From assembly GCA_000967895.1 (NCBI GenBank), contig FO203512.1:879582-943581 (forward strand): a stretch of 64,000 nt of DNA. Direction: 5' to 3'. Source of the stretch: Oleispira antarctica RB-8 (GTDB lineage: Bacteria; Pseudomonadota; Gammaproteobacteria; Pseudomonadales; Oceanobacteraceae). A program made the position numbers and the translations under genes. Under the pieces are notes generated by a model, which saw nothing but the letters and a program-made list of their open reading frames with translations, had not been told where the DNA came from and did no database searches. Positions 51,889 to 61,163 of this stretch are shown here, one piece after another (position 1 is the first letter of the stretch; the number at the start of each line of letters is the position of its first letter).

Positions 51889-52107
51889 ATGAACATAAGT
51901 AGCCAAGAAAGTGGTCTGGTGATGGGGCGTCTGCAAGAAGCCAGTGCAATCAATAAAACGGTTTGTGCGTTTATTGCTGCCAAGGGGGCGGGTCAAGATT
52001 TGGTGATCGGTGATGATGAGGCACTGGGTTTTGTGCTCATCCTTGAGCAGTTAGGAAATAAATTAGATGAAGCGGAAAAGGCATTGAGAAGGGAGGGTAT
52101 AAATTAA
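51889..52107 (+). CDS. Small phage protein, unknown function
   Basis: The product is 72 aa, starting at ATG 51889, with AACGGA upstream. It is soluble and mixed helical/beta (GRLQEASAINKTVCAFIAAKGAGQDLVIGDDEALGFVLILEQLGNKLDEAEKALRREG). It overlaps the convergent Ogr-like gene by 4 bp. The region 51669-51888 upstream holds its promoter together with that of the XRE gene. Confidence 0.5.
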   Translation: MNISSQESGLVMGRLQEASAINKTVCAFIAAKGAGQDLVIGDDEALGFVLILEQLGNKLDEAEKALRREGIN

Positions 52108-52394
52108 GAAGATTGCATCGATTGGCTGGCTGTTGCTAAAAATTGCTTTTGGGCATCGGCTGGCAAATTTTGAAAAAGGAGGTCTAGTGAAATTTGAACC
52201 GCCGCAACTTTAGGATCCACCCAATGTGTGAACGCTACTTGAGTTACAAAACTATGGCCATTTTTCTCACACGAATGGTTTGTACACTTCGCATAAACAC
52301 TGCTTACTTCTTCCGTTGAAGCCGGGTGTGTGTAGATACGGGCTTTAATTTTACAAGCTGGGCATTTAAGACGCATTTTTGTGTGTGTTCTCAT
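52104..52394 (-). CDS. ogr: Ogr/Delta-family zinc-finger late-gene activator
   Basis: About 96 aa if started at ATG 52394; the frame extends to 52430. The signature is RLKCPACKIKARIYTHPASTEEVSSVYAKCTNHSCEKNGHSF, with four Cys in the CxxC-CxxxxC arrangement that binds zinc in Ogr/Delta proteins. These activate P2-type late promoters. It sits just upstream of the leftward portal/terminase genes rather than at the end of the tail genes. Confidence 0.85.
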   Translation of the reverse strand: MRTHTKMRLKCPACKIKARIYTHPASTEEVSSVYAKCTNHSCEKNGHSFVTQVAFTHWVDPKVAAVQISLDLLFQNLPADAQKQFLATASQSMQSS

Positions 52395-52463
52395 GTAGTG
52401 ACCTTTCGACACATTATAGCCATATTTCATATCAACTTACTAATTACAAGGTTTTTTAGGGTG

Positions 52464-53486
52464 TCAATCTTTGGTATTGACTGAGTTTAGGTCAAAATTA
52501 AATTCAAAACGCTTACCTTCTAGCTCATCGTTTAGTTCTAAAAACGGTTGAACAAGGGCACGGACTTCATTATTTCGGTAGAAACGTTCGGCCTTTTCAA
52601 TATCCCCAAATCCGCCCACGTTGTCGGGCTTCATACCTGCCAGGCTAGCTTGTACGCCGTGGCCTATCAAAATATCGTCGGCAGAGATGTTTTTAACCCG
52701 CTCGAATTCGTCTTTTTGTGAAATATCGCCCACGGGGATAATCTGAACGGCTTTTTCTTTGCCATTGGGAATATTGATATACATCGATTTAAAGTTGCCC
52801 GCGCCTTTGCCCGCCGCAATTGTTTCGCGCAAATTGTCTTCAACGTCTTTATCAAGGCTAGGATCGCTGGTGTAAAGAATGTACCCTAGGTGAGATCCAT
52901 TCTTATAATAACGGCGGCGGAATAGTGTTGCTTCACTGTTCAAGAAAACATCGTGCAAGCTGCCGATCCATTCGGGTATGCCGTAAATGTCTTGGCCCGT
53001 GTCGTAATGAAAGCCGTGTAGAATTTCCCCTGGCACAAATTCAATATCAGGGTCTATACCTTGAACCAATTTAAATTTGTTATTTTTACCTTTTCGCATG
53101 TTTAACGCGGGAACGTGAACAACGCGGGTAATTTGCTTAAAGCCATTGCGTTTAACTTGAATGTAAAAATTACCAAAACTTTCAAGGTCACGGGCGCAGC
53201 GGCGAAAATCGCGCAAACTCATTAAGCCGTTTTGTACAAAAACAATCGCCATTTGATTAACTTTAAAATTAATGCAGCGGCGGTGAACGCCATTAGCCCT
53301 GGTTAATGTGTCTAGCCCTTTTGTAGAAATCGGGGGGCTGTAATATTCGCCCATCGAATCATAAAAAGTTCCAATCATATCGGCCCAGTTATTAACGGGT
53401 TCAGGTTCGCCAAAGCTAAAACTTAGCGATTGGTCGTTAATACGTTGAACACTGCTATTTGACGAGTTATCAGATTTATCTATCAT
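52464..53486 (-). CDS. Portal protein (gpQ-like)
   Basis: The product is 340 aa, as in P2 gpQ. Conserved parts are SLSFSFGEPEPV, YYSPPISTKGLDTLTRANGVHRRCINFKVNQMA, HFYIQVKRNGFKQITRVVHVPALNMR, EVLHGFHYDTGQDIYGIPEWIGSLHDVFLNSEATLFRRRYYKNGSHLGYILYTSD and PDNVGGFGDIEKAERFYRNNEV. It forms the dodecameric DNA entry channel of the head. It overlaps the terminase gene start by 4 bp and reads leftward as in P2. Confidence 0.92.
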   Translation of the reverse strand: MIDKSDNSSNSSVQRINDQSLSFSFGEPEPVNNWADMIGTFYDSMGEYYSPPISTKGLDTLTRANGVHRRCINFKVNQMAIVFVQNGLMSLRDFRRCARDLESFGNFYIQVKRNGFKQITRVVHVPALNMRKGKNNKFKLVQGIDPDIEFVPGEILHGFHYDTGQDIYGIPEWIGSLHDVFLNSEATLFRRRYYKNGSHLGYILYTSDPSLDKDVEDNLRETIAAGKGAGNFKSMYINIPNGKEKAVQIIPVGDISQKDEFERVKNISADDILIGHGVQASLAGMKPDNVGGFGDIEKAERFYRNNEVRALVQPFLELNDELEGKRFEFNFDLNSVNTKD

Positions 53487-55276
53487 GCTGCCATTTCCAT
53501 AACGTAAGAGCTTTTCTTAGCGCCCGTTGATTGAAGACCTTCTTTGATGAGCGCGTGCATTAATGCCCAAGCCGCATCCGCGTGACCTATGTTGTTATCG
53601 CGTGCCGCCACGTAAGTAATGCCCGTGCCGGTACTTGCCCGACGAATAGCTAAGAATGCTTGTGGTATATCAACATGTTCTTCACTCCATTCAATCCGGC
53701 CATCGTTAATGATTTCTTGTGCTTTCAATACCAAACGTGTTTTCACTTCTTGGGTGTAGTTGATGATCATGGCGGTTGGGAAAAACTCGCTAACGCGTTC
53801 AGCAACACCACTACCAGGGCCAGTAGCATCAATACCAATATGATCCACATTGTATTTTTCGGTTAAACCACGAATAACTTCGGCTTGATGCGTCCAGTTT
53901 TGATTTTGCATCGTAATTTTTTCCAGAACTCGGAATTTGCCTTTGGCATTTTTAGGTACTGCCAATACGACCACTTCGGCACTGTCACGATGACGGGCAG
54001 GATCGTACCCAATCCAAACGAGGCCATCACCAAACGGTCGTAATTGATTCGGTTTGAAATCAGACCAGCGCACATCAGATTTAGCACAGTTTAATAATTG
54101 CTCTAGGCTGAATGCGCTGTTGGTATCATCAATGAATTTGCATTCGTAAAGCTGCGCAAACGTTTCGGGATCGTTTTCTAGCTGCAGTTGTTTTACATCA
54201 AATAAGCCACAGCCACCTGCTAACGCATCGTGAATAGTAATAATCTTTCGATATGTACCATCAACACAATCAACCCCAAGGCGTAATTGTTTACGGGTAG
54301 GTTCTTTGTATGCGGGTAATTCGGGGCGGTGCTTTTGAATCTTTTTGTATTCTTCGCCCGCCCACAGCGCATACGCTTCGTGTGACTTGGTGGAAGGAGT
54401 AGAAAAGTAAGTTTTGCGCCAGTGTTTGTGAGAGGCAATAGCGCCCGCTAAATCTTTAAGCTTTTTGAAATTGCGAACCCAAAAACATTCGTCAATATAA
54501 ACGTTACCCGTTGGCCCTTGGGCGGTTGAGCTGTTGGTACTTAAAAAGAATAAGGTAGCATCGCCGTGATCGGTGCGAATCGTGATTTTATCGCCGCCCT
54601 TTAATTCAACGTCATACCATTCAAGCGCAAACGATGTGATATAACTTTTGAATAACTGGGCTTGTGCTTTAGATGCAGATAAGAACGCTTGGTTCTTGCC
54701 TGTCATAATGGCATCCGCAAAAGCTTCACGGGCGAAATAATAAGTAAGGCCGATTTGACGTGACTTTAAAATATTACGAACGCGTTTTTTTCGTGCGGTC
54801 CATAAATCCTTTTGATACTGAAAAAGACCTTTGTAAAATTTCTTTTCAACATCGTCTGGATCAATATCACGAAAATCATTCTTTCCACGGCTTCCACTTC
54901 GTGCGCGCCTTTTTCCTTCTGCAATGTTTTCTTCTTTTAATGGCGCTGTGCGCTGAACGTGGTCAGCCCCTGCCATTATGATTCCTTCACTGCCAGCGCT
55001 TCTAAGTTTAATTTCTTTTTGGCGTGCAACCATTAAACGATCGATAGCGTTTAAATCTTTGTCGTTTAAATCGTCTTTATTAATGAGCGTAACCAAACGA
55101 CGATTAAACGCGTCCATTACTTCGTCTACTTGAATTAAGTCATCCCAATTAAGGGATTTAATCCAATAGTACAAAGTACGGCGGGGAACTTTGGTTTCTC
55201 GTTCAATGTCGGGTACTCGTGCGCGCTTTAAAAAAAGGCGTTTGCAGAGTTCTTTGGTTTCGTCTGAATATTTCAT
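53483..55276 (-). CDS. Terminase large (ATPase) subunit, gpP-like
   Basis: The product is 597 aa. An N-terminal HTH (RVPDIERETKVPRRTLYYWI) is followed by the ATPase domain with Walker A-like KSRQIGLTYYFAREAFADAI and Walker B NVYIDECFWV, then coupling motif YFSTPSTKSHEAYALW. The C-terminal nuclease-like region includes IGYDPARHRDSAEVVVL and IGIDATGPGSGVAERV. It packages DNA together with gpM. It is read divergently from the capsid genes. Confidence 0.92.
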   Translation of the reverse strand: MKYSDETKELCKRLFLKRARVPDIERETKVPRRTLYYWIKSLNWDDLIQVDEVMDAFNRRLVTLINKDDLNDKDLNAIDRLMVARQKEIKLRSAGSEGIIMAGADHVQRTAPLKEENIAEGKRRARSGSRGKNDFRDIDPDDVEKKFYKGLFQYQKDLWTARKKRVRNILKSRQIGLTYYFAREAFADAIMTGKNQAFLSASKAQAQLFKSYITSFALEWYDVELKGGDKITIRTDHGDATLFFLSTNSSTAQGPTGNVYIDECFWVRNFKKLKDLAGAIASHKHWRKTYFSTPSTKSHEAYALWAGEEYKKIQKHRPELPAYKEPTRKQLRLGVDCVDGTYRKIITIHDALAGGCGLFDVKQLQLENDPETFAQLYECKFIDDTNSAFSLEQLLNCAKSDVRWSDFKPNQLRPFGDGLVWIGYDPARHRDSAEVVVLAVPKNAKGKFRVLEKITMQNQNWTHQAEVIRGLTEKYNVDHIGIDATGPGSGVAERVSEFFPTAMIINYTQEVKTRLVLKAQEIINDGRIEWSEEHVDIPQAFLAIRRASTGTGITYVAARDNNIGHADAAWALMHALIKEGLQSTGAKKSSYVMEMAA

Positions 55277-55455
55277 TCTTGCAGTTTATAGCGGCAAATC
55301 ATAAAAATATTATTCAATATTTCTAACTGTTTCTATTAGGGTAAAAATAGAAAAATACCGAAATTTTGGTCTTTGAAACTGGGTAGTGAAAGGCGTTATT
55401 GTAAAAATCTTAAACGTGAACACGATTATAGAAATCAAAAAGAAGAGACTTTTTA

Positions 55456-56343
55456 ATGCTGCTAACTGAATATTTAACCTTTGCAACGGCGGGCGCTACT
55501 GTAGACGGTCGCGCTATTGAAGAGTCTTGGCTTGTTGAAGTGGCAGAGTCTTACGATACCGATGTGTATACCGCGATGATTGATGCTGATCATGAAATGG
55601 ATTGGTTCGGTTGTTATGGGCACGTTAATGATGTTCGCTTGGGTAAAAATAAAAACGGTGAAACAATTTTAGAAGGCCGTATTTCTCCAAACATTCGTTT
55701 GATTGAAATGAATCAACGTGGTCAGCGCACATTCTTTTCTATTAGCTTGGAAGAAGATTTTCAAGGCAAAGGCAAACACTATTTATTTCGCTTGGCCCTT
55801 ACCGATTCCCCTGCGTCTATTGGTACATCTCAAATAAAAATGTTTAGTGCCAAAGGGAAAACTGGCATTAAAACAAACCCGCTTACATTGAGCTTCAAAC
55901 TTGAAGGTTCAGAAGAAGACGATTCAAACGAAGCCAGTATGATTTCAAAGCTGTATCACAAATTCTTTCCAAACAAACCTACAGCTCTTGACGAGTTGGA
56001 TTCCGAGGACGAACCCATGAACGAAAAACAATTTGCAGCAATGCAGGCACAGAACGTTGATGTTATTGCGGGTATTACTGGCATGACACAGGCTTTCACC
56101 GCGTTTACTGAAAAGCTAGCCGCAACTGATTCAGCAAAAGAAGGTGACGAAGAAAGCGCACCTGGTGAAGAATCGGATAAAGAATTCGCGGCGAAATTTG
56201 CCAAAATTTCGGAGTCGCTAGAGGCGGTAACGGAAAAGATGGGCGCTATGGAAACTAAGTTTAGTGCGCTATCACTAGAATCAGACGGAACAACAGTGCC
56301 ACCCAACGGCGGTAATGCTGAAGACGAAATCGAATTTATTTAA
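55456..56343 (+). CDS. Capsid scaffolding protein with protease domain (gpO-like)
   Basis: The product is 295 aa. The N-terminal gpO protease region (EESWLVEVAESYDTDVYTAMIDADHEMDWFGCYGHVNDVRLGKNKNGETILEGRISPN) is followed by a GKGKHYLFRLALTDSPASIGTSQ stretch, an acidic linker, and a helical coiled scaffold (about 200-270). GpO shapes the procapsid and is cleaved during maturation. It starts the rightward late operon; the 180 bp upstream (55277-55455) hold the divergent promoters. An AATATT-ATTC-AATATT repeat is there; a clear Ogr box is not. Confidence 0.88.
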   Translation: MLLTEYLTFATAGATVDGRAIEESWLVEVAESYDTDVYTAMIDADHEMDWFGCYGHVNDVRLGKNKNGETILEGRISPNIRLIEMNQRGQRTFFSISLEEDFQGKGKHYLFRLALTDSPASIGTSQIKMFSAKGKTGIKTNPLTLSFKLEGSEEDDSNEASMISKLYHKFFPNKPTALDELDSEDEPMNEKQFAAMQAQNVDVIAGITGMTQAFTAFTEKLAATDSAKEGDEESAPGEESDKEFAAKFAKISESLEAVTEKMGAMETKFSALSLESDGTTVPPNGGNAEDEIEFI

Positions 56344-56415
56344 TTCGTTAGTTTTTAGTTGTAAGTGTTAAAAAAATATAAACAAAAACAGATCATCTAA
56401 TTAAAAGAGATTGAT

Positions 56416-57435
56416 ATGAAAAAGAATACCCGCCAACTCTATGGCAAATTATTAGCAGGCATGGCCAAAACATACGGTATTAGTGTGGCTGATGTTAGCA
56501 AGGAATTTGCTATCGAGATTCCTCAAGAAACCGTTTTGAATGACAAGATTCAAGAATCTTCTGATTTCTTAACGCGTATCACAATGGCAACCGTTGACGA
56601 TACCAAAGGCCAAGCGCTTGAAATGGGCGTTGAAGGTTTGCTGGCAAAACGCACCGAAATTACGGGCGGTGCTGTTCGTCAGCCAAATATGCTGGGCGGG
56701 CCAACGGGTTCATCTTGGGAAGTTGCGTTTACTGAATTTGATGTGGCTATTAAATACATCACGCTTGACCAGTGGGCTCGTTATAAAGATTTCTTCCAGC
56801 GCTATATGAATGCGGTTCGCCGTCAGATTGCGCTTGATAAAATCACGATTGGTTTTCATGGTGAATCACGCGCAACGACTACCGATCCTGTTGCTAATCC
56901 GCTGGGGCAAGATGTGAACGTGGGTTGGTTAAAGCTAATCGAAACTCAAGCACCAGAACGTTACATGAAGGAAGGTTTGGTGACTGATGTTATTAGCATC
57001 GGCGCGGCGGGTGATTACAAGAATTTAGATGCGTTGGTTTATGACTTGTTCGCGGCTATTCCTGTTGAGCATCGCACCGGTAATGAAGTCGTGATTGTAG
57101 GTGCTGCGTTGGTTGCGGATGACGTGAGCAAAGGCCTGACTAAAAACGCGGGCACTCCAACTGAAAAGGCCGTGGGTATCACTGAGCTTTCAAGTACTTA
57201 CGGTGGCTTGCCAGCAATTCAGGTGCCTAAGTTCCCTGATATGGGTGTATTGGTGACGGATTTAGAAAACCTTCACTTGTACAACCAAGAAGGTCGTATG
57301 CGTCGTAATTCTGTTGAAGAGTCAAACGCTAACCGCGTTGTTGATTACATTAGCTCAAACGATGCTTATGCAATTGGTAATTTGAAAGCCGTGTCTGCAG
57401 TTCATGCTGCCAACATGATTTTTAAAGAAGCCTAG
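56416..57435 (+). CDS. Major capsid protein (gpN-like)
   Basis: The product is 339 aa, typical of P2 gpN. Markers are RQLYGKLLAGMAKTYGISVADVSKEFAIEIPQE, FLTRITMATVDDTKGQALEMGVEGLLAKRTEI, QKDFFQRYMNAVRRQIALDKITIGFHGESRA and RNSVEESNANRVVDYISSNDAYAIGNL. It has the HK97 fold. It is followed by a perfect hairpin. Confidence 0.94.
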   Translation: MKKNTRQLYGKLLAGMAKTYGISVADVSKEFAIEIPQETVLNDKIQESSDFLTRITMATVDDTKGQALEMGVEGLLAKRTEITGGAVRQPNMLGGPTGSSWEVAFTEFDVAIKYITLDQWARYKDFFQRYMNAVRRQIALDKITIGFHGESRATTTDPVANPLGQDVNVGWLKLIETQAPERYMKEGLVTDVISIGAAGDYKNLDALVYDLFAAIPVEHRTGNEVVIVGAALVADDVSKGLTKNAGTPTEKAVGITELSSTYGGLPAIQVPKFPDMGVLVTDLENLHLYNQEGRMRRNSVEESNANRVVDYISSNDAYAIGNLKAVSAVHAANMIFKEA

Positions 57436-57459
57436 CTTTTAGCTAATTAGTTAGTAGCC

Positions 57460-57491
57460 AAATAAGCCCTGGTTAAAAGCGGGGCTTATTT
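57460..57491 (+). terminator. Hairpin after major capsid gene
   Basis: Perfect 10-bp arms, AAATAAGCCC and GGGCTTATTT, flank a 12-nt loop. It is followed by an A-run rather than a T-run. It may reduce readthrough or stabilise the abundant capsid mRNA rather than terminate completely, since essential genes follow. Confidence 0.6.
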
Positions 57492-57519
57492 AAAAAAATC
57501 CCTTTTGGAATTTGCAAAC

Positions 57520-58257
57520 ATGACAACACCATTCCAGCGACACATGAAAGAACAGTTGGCTAAAACAGAAAAAGCCCAGCAAGTAAAAGCCCTAGATGCG
57601 GGCGATATTAAAACCGTTGAAAATACGGTTGCAGATTACGGCCAGTTTGAAGTTTTAACATCATCGTTAAATAACGATGTAGCCGCGTTGGCAAATACAC
57701 CAACGGGCGAACGTGACAAATTACGCAAAACATTTATAGCTCGATATTTACCGCATGTTGAAGAATATGTGAAGTCAGCCGAAGTTTATGCCAATTCAGT
57801 ATTGGTGATGGTGATGATGTGGTTGTTTGATAATCGTGATATTGGAAGCGCATTAAAGTATGCAGCTGTGGCGATTGAGCAAGGCCAAAAAATGCCACAG
57901 CAATTCAATCGCAACTTGGCAACGTTTGTTGCTGATGCGGTTTTAGAGTGGGCAGATCGTGAGCTCAAAAAAGGCCATGCAATAGAGCCCTATTTTACCC
58001 AAGTGTTTAAACAGCTAGAGCATTGGCCTGTGCCAGAAGTTGTGATGATGAAGTATTACAAGTTGGCGGGATCGCTGGCTTTAGAAAGTGAGCACTATGC
58101 AGATGCGGTGATGTATTTACAAATCGCAGATGAATTTGGCACAGCTAATAATCCTGCCAAGGTGACTACCAAACTTAACAAAGCGCGGGCCGAGTTAGAA
58201 AAGTTACAAGGGCCAGTTTCTGAAACCGAAACGGTGACAGAAGAAAAAACTGATTAA
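57520..58257 (+). CDS. Terminase small (endonuclease) subunit, gpM-like
   Basis: The product is 245 aa from ATG 57520. The pattern MTTPFQRHMKEQLAKTEKAQ, FIARYLPHVEEYVKSAEVYANSVLVMVMMWLFDNRDIGSALKYAAVAIEQGQKMPQQFNRNLATFVADAVLEWADRE matches gpM of P2-like phages, which cuts at cos. The position after gpN and before gpL agrees. Confidence 0.9.
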   Translation: MTTPFQRHMKEQLAKTEKAQQVKALDAGDIKTVENTVADYGQFEVLTSSLNNDVAALANTPTGERDKLRKTFIARYLPHVEEYVKSAEVYANSVLVMVMMWLFDNRDIGSALKYAAVAIEQGQKMPQQFNRNLATFVADAVLEWADRELKKGHAIEPYFTQVFKQLEHWPVPEVVMMKYYKLAGSLALESEHYADAVMYLQIADEFGTANNPAKVTTKLNKARAELEKLQGPVSETETVTEEKTD

Positions 58258-58273
58258 CCATCTTCCAACCCTA

Positions 58274-58339
58274 AAGAGTGCCCCTGTTCGTTTTCAGCGG
58301 TAGAGACTACTAAACCGATAAGGTAAAGCACTCTTTTTT
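58274..58339 (+). terminator. Long-loop hairpin between gpM and gpL genes
   Basis: AAGAGTGC pairs with GCACTCTT across a 46-nt loop holding a smaller hairpin (CGGTAGAGAC region), followed by T5. It looks like a terminator or attenuator within the late operon. The long structured loop is unusual. Confidence 0.5.
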
Positions 58340-58371
58340 ATTTTAAATATTGTTCGTTAGGTTAGTAATTT

Positions 58372-58842
58372 ATGAATCATGGTTTCAGTGCTAATAGCGC
58401 AACGGTAAGACCGACCGAAAAAGTCTTAAATGATGGGTTTTTTACAAGCTTGTCAGTTGAAGAGTTTTCAAGCGGTTATGGTTTGCCAGCCGAAATGACT
58501 AACCAAGTTATTGAACAATATTTGTTGTCTGCAATGGATCGCATTAATACAGCGCTGCAGGCGTTCAAAAGTGCAAGTGATGCTAACGGGTTTAATAAGC
58601 TTGAAGATGTTGTTTCAAGTCAACTAGGCGGTATTAGTGCCAAGGTTATTCAATACAAACAAGCTGTTTACAGTGCGGCCAAGGCCGATTTATTACGCGC
58701 TGATATTAGTATGGATAGAAAGCCAAATGCAGAAAATGCAGCAAATAGCGCAGATGAAATGATGAGTCATTACGAACGTCAATCAACCCGCGCAATTGCC
58801 AATATTCAAGGCCAACGCATGATTGGCATTCACAGCATTTAA
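58372..58842 (+). CDS. Head completion protein, gpL-like
   Basis: The product is 156 aa. Typical parts are ATVRPTEKVLNDGFFTSLSVEEFSSGYGLPAEMTNQVIEQYLLSAMDRINTALQAF and YKQAVYSAAKADLLRADISMDRK. GpL seals the portal after packaging. It is followed 11 bp later by the gpR-like gene. Confidence 0.85.
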   Translation: MNHGFSANSATVRPTEKVLNDGFFTSLSVEEFSSGYGLPAEMTNQVIEQYLLSAMDRINTALQAFKSASDANGFNKLEDVVSSQLGGISAKVIQYKQAVYSAAKADLLRADISMDRKPNAENAANSADEMMSHYERQSTRAIANIQGQRMIGIHSI

Positions 58843-58853
58843 GGCGAACGATT

Positions 58854-59303
58854 ATGAAAACAATGAATGATTTTTTAGCCATGCTAGATGAGCAAAAATC
58901 TTTGATTTGTATTCGTCGCAAACAGTTTGATGTATGGATTGAAAGCAGCGTAATAGTGCCAGGTAGCAACAAAGAAACAGAAGACGGTTTTCATTACATG
59001 GATTTTGAATACCGCCTGTGTTGCATGATTGAACGACTGCCAGCAGCACAAGGTGGTTTGTTGTGTTTATTGGTTCATCAATTTGTTAACGGCCTTGATC
59101 GACATGAGTTAGAAACGGTATCGGTTGATATTAGCGATAATGACGGTAAGACCGTTGATGCAGAAATAAACTTTGGTGTTCGTGATCCGTTTTATTTAGT
59201 GCCTGTTGAAAATAGCCCGATTGTTATAGACGGGGTAAAAATGGGTTTTGGCGAAGGTGGGTTAGATGTAGCCGAGGTGGTTACGTTAAATGCTCTCAGT
59301 TAA
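58854..59303 (+). CDS. Tail completion protein, gpR-like
   Basis: The product is 149 aa. Resemblance to gpR lies in FLAMLDEQKSLICIRRKQFDVWIESSVIVPG and the central IERLPAAQGGLLCLLVHQFV. It overlaps gpS by 14 bp. It functions in tail-head joining. Confidence 0.75.
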   Translation: MKTMNDFLAMLDEQKSLICIRRKQFDVWIESSVIVPGSNKETEDGFHYMDFEYRLCCMIERLPAAQGGLLCLLVHQFVNGLDRHELETVSVDISDNDGKTVDAEINFGVRDPFYLVPVENSPIVIDGVKMGFGEGGLDVAEVVTLNALS

Positions 59304-59976
59304 TGCAACGGGGTCGGTAAAGCTTCAACGTCAAATACAGGCGCTTATGCTGCCCGCCAATCAGCGTAAGAAAATAAATACCAGATTAGGCCGTGAAGTA
59401 ATAAAGCAGTCACGGGAAAGAATAAGTAAGCAGCGAACAATAGACAGCGGCCAGTTTTCCCCGAGGGCCAACGGACGTAAGAAAAAATTATTACGCAAGA
59501 TGATGACGGGTAAAAAGGTAAAGGTTTGGGCGGGGCCGAATGGGGCAAAGGTAGGCTGGCAGAATTCATTAACGGGAAAAATAGCCCGCGCTCAACAAGA
59601 TGGTTATACCGAAAGTTTTAATGCTGGCAAAGTAGCACGACAAGAAAGTAAGAACGAAGATCCTGATGCTAATGCGACAAAAGCCCAGGCTAAAAAATTA
59701 GTAGAGTTGGGTTATACGCGAAGTGTAGGCACTTATAAAACGGGTGCAAAAAAAGGGAAAGCACGAAAAAAACGAGTTTCGCAGCGCTGGATTATGGATA
59801 ACTTGAACACTGGTTATGCGGGCATATTAATTAGAACAATCGGTAACGAAGATTTAAAAGCAAGTTGGAATGTTGTGGTTCCAGCCAGACCGTTTTTTGG
59901 TTTAAGTAAAAGTGAAATCAAAAATATGGGCAAACAAATTATTGAAGACGTAATGAACGATGTGAAAGCACGTTGA
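59290..59976 (+). CDS. Virion morphogenesis/tail completion protein, gpS-like
   Basis: The product is 228 aa, basic. Markers are LPANQRKKINTRLGREVIKQSRERISKQRTIDSGQFSPRANGRKKKLLRKMMTGKKVKVW, and IGNEDLKASWNVVVPARPFFGLSKSEIKNM. Matches the gpS family (PF05069) by order and pattern. Confidence 0.85.
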   Translation: MLSVNATGSVKLQRQIQALMLPANQRKKINTRLGREVIKQSRERISKQRTIDSGQFSPRANGRKKKLLRKMMTGKKVKVWAGPNGAKVGWQNSLTGKIARAQQDGYTESFNAGKVARQESKNEDPDANATKAQAKKLVELGYTRSVGTYKTGAKKGKARKKRVSQRWIMDNLNTGYAGILIRTIGNEDLKASWNVVVPARPFFGLSKSEIKNMGKQIIEDVMNDVKAR

Positions 59977-60001
59977 TTCGAACTGAAGGGTGGGTAATTA
60001 A

Positions 60002-61126
60002 ATGGCTTTAGGCAAAGTAAAACTAACGCAAGAGAATACGGCCAGTGGTGGCATTAGTGCTGTTGAACGCCGCGTATTATTCATCGGCACGGGTGACGAT
60101 GCAGCTGATCGTGATGTGTTGCATGTTTTAAATGCTCAATCTGATTTAGATGTGTTGTTGGGTGCTGCAGATTCGGTATTAAAAACAAACATCGAAGCGG
60201 CTATGTTGAACGCGGGTGAAGATTTTACGGGCTACGTTTTCCCATTGAAAGCCGTGGCGGGTTTGTATACGTGGGATACGGCGTTAGAGTTCGCGCTTGA
60301 AACCCCTAATGATGTTGACGTTGAAATCGTTGCGTTGGTCGATGCAATCACCACAGACGCAGAAGTTGATTTGCTAAATGCGGCAGCGGTAAGCGCGTAC
60401 AACACTTACGGTAAGTTTTTAAGTATTCATGCGGCGGTGCCAGGTATCGCTAGTGAAACTTGGTCAGTATATTTGGCCGCGACTAAAGCGATTAATAATA
60501 CCAAAGTGGCAACGCGTGTTGCGTTGGTGCCACAGCTTCACGGTAACAACTTGGGCGTGGTGGTTGGCCGTTTGATTAACTCTGATCAATCTATTGGTGA
60601 TTCGCCAATGCGTGTTCGGTCGGGTTCTGTTGTTGGCTTGGGTATCGCCCCTGTTGATAGTGCGGGTTTGCCGTTGACCATGGCACACCTTGGCGAGTTG
60701 GCGACTAATCGTTTTTCTGTGCCACAGTCTTACACAAATTTTGATGGCATTTACTGGGCCGATCACCCAATGCTAGACGCGGAAGGTGGAGATTTTCAGG
60801 TTTATGAAAACTTACGTGTGATTGATTTTGTTAGCCGCCGCGTTCGTATTCTGATGATTCAAAAAGTTGCAGATCGTGAGCTTAACGCGACTGATAGCAG
60901 CATTGCATATCATCAAACGTATTTTATGCGACCTGTTCGATCCGCATCTAAAAGCACGACAATTCGCGGTGTGACTAAGCCGGGCTTAATTAAGCCGCCC
61001 TCGTCTGATGACATCGTGATTACGTGGAAAAGTAAAACAGAAGTAGAGATTCACATGGTTGTTACGCCATACGAATCACCTAAACAGATTAGCGCAAAAA
61101 TAGCGCTTGATTTAACCAGTCTGTAA
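60002..61126 (+). CDS. Contractile tail sheath protein (DUF2586, HP1/K139-type)
   Basis: The product is 374 aa. It begins GKVKLTQENTASGGISAVERRVLFIGTGDD, typical of the HP1/K139 sheath (DUF2586) rather than P2 gpFI. A conserved region includes VALVPQLHGNNLGVVVGRLINSDQSIGDSPMRVRSGSVVGLG and NRFSVPQSYTNFDGIYWADHPMLDAEGGDFQVYENLRVIDFVSRRVRILM. It contracts to drive tail-tube injection. Confidence 0.88.
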   Translation: MALGKVKLTQENTASGGISAVERRVLFIGTGDDAADRDVLHVLNAQSDLDVLLGAADSVLKTNIEAAMLNAGEDFTGYVFPLKAVAGLYTWDTALEFALETPNDVDVEIVALVDAITTDAEVDLLNAAAVSAYNTYGKFLSIHAAVPGIASETWSVYLAATKAINNTKVATRVALVPQLHGNNLGVVVGRLINSDQSIGDSPMRVRSGSVVGLGIAPVDSAGLPLTMAHLGELATNRFSVPQSYTNFDGIYWADHPMLDAEGGDFQVYENLRVIDFVSRRVRILMIQKVADRELNATDSSIAYHQTYFMRPVRSASKSTTIRGVTKPGLIKPPSSDDIVITWKSKTEVEIHMVVTPYESPKQISAKIALDLTSL

Positions 61127-61163
61127 AACAGTTTAATAATTACTAATACAAATTAGGTGACTA

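Noticed and set aside
55277-55455. Ogr-type late promoter box (TGT-N12-ACA) between terminase and scaffold genes
   Set aside because: TGT-N12-AAA occurs at 55328 but no proper ACA half-site is found, so I do not claim a site.
55956-56306. 116-codon minus-strand frame opposite the scaffold gene
   Set aside because: It is a Ser/Ala-rich shadow of the acidic coiled region of the scaffold protein.
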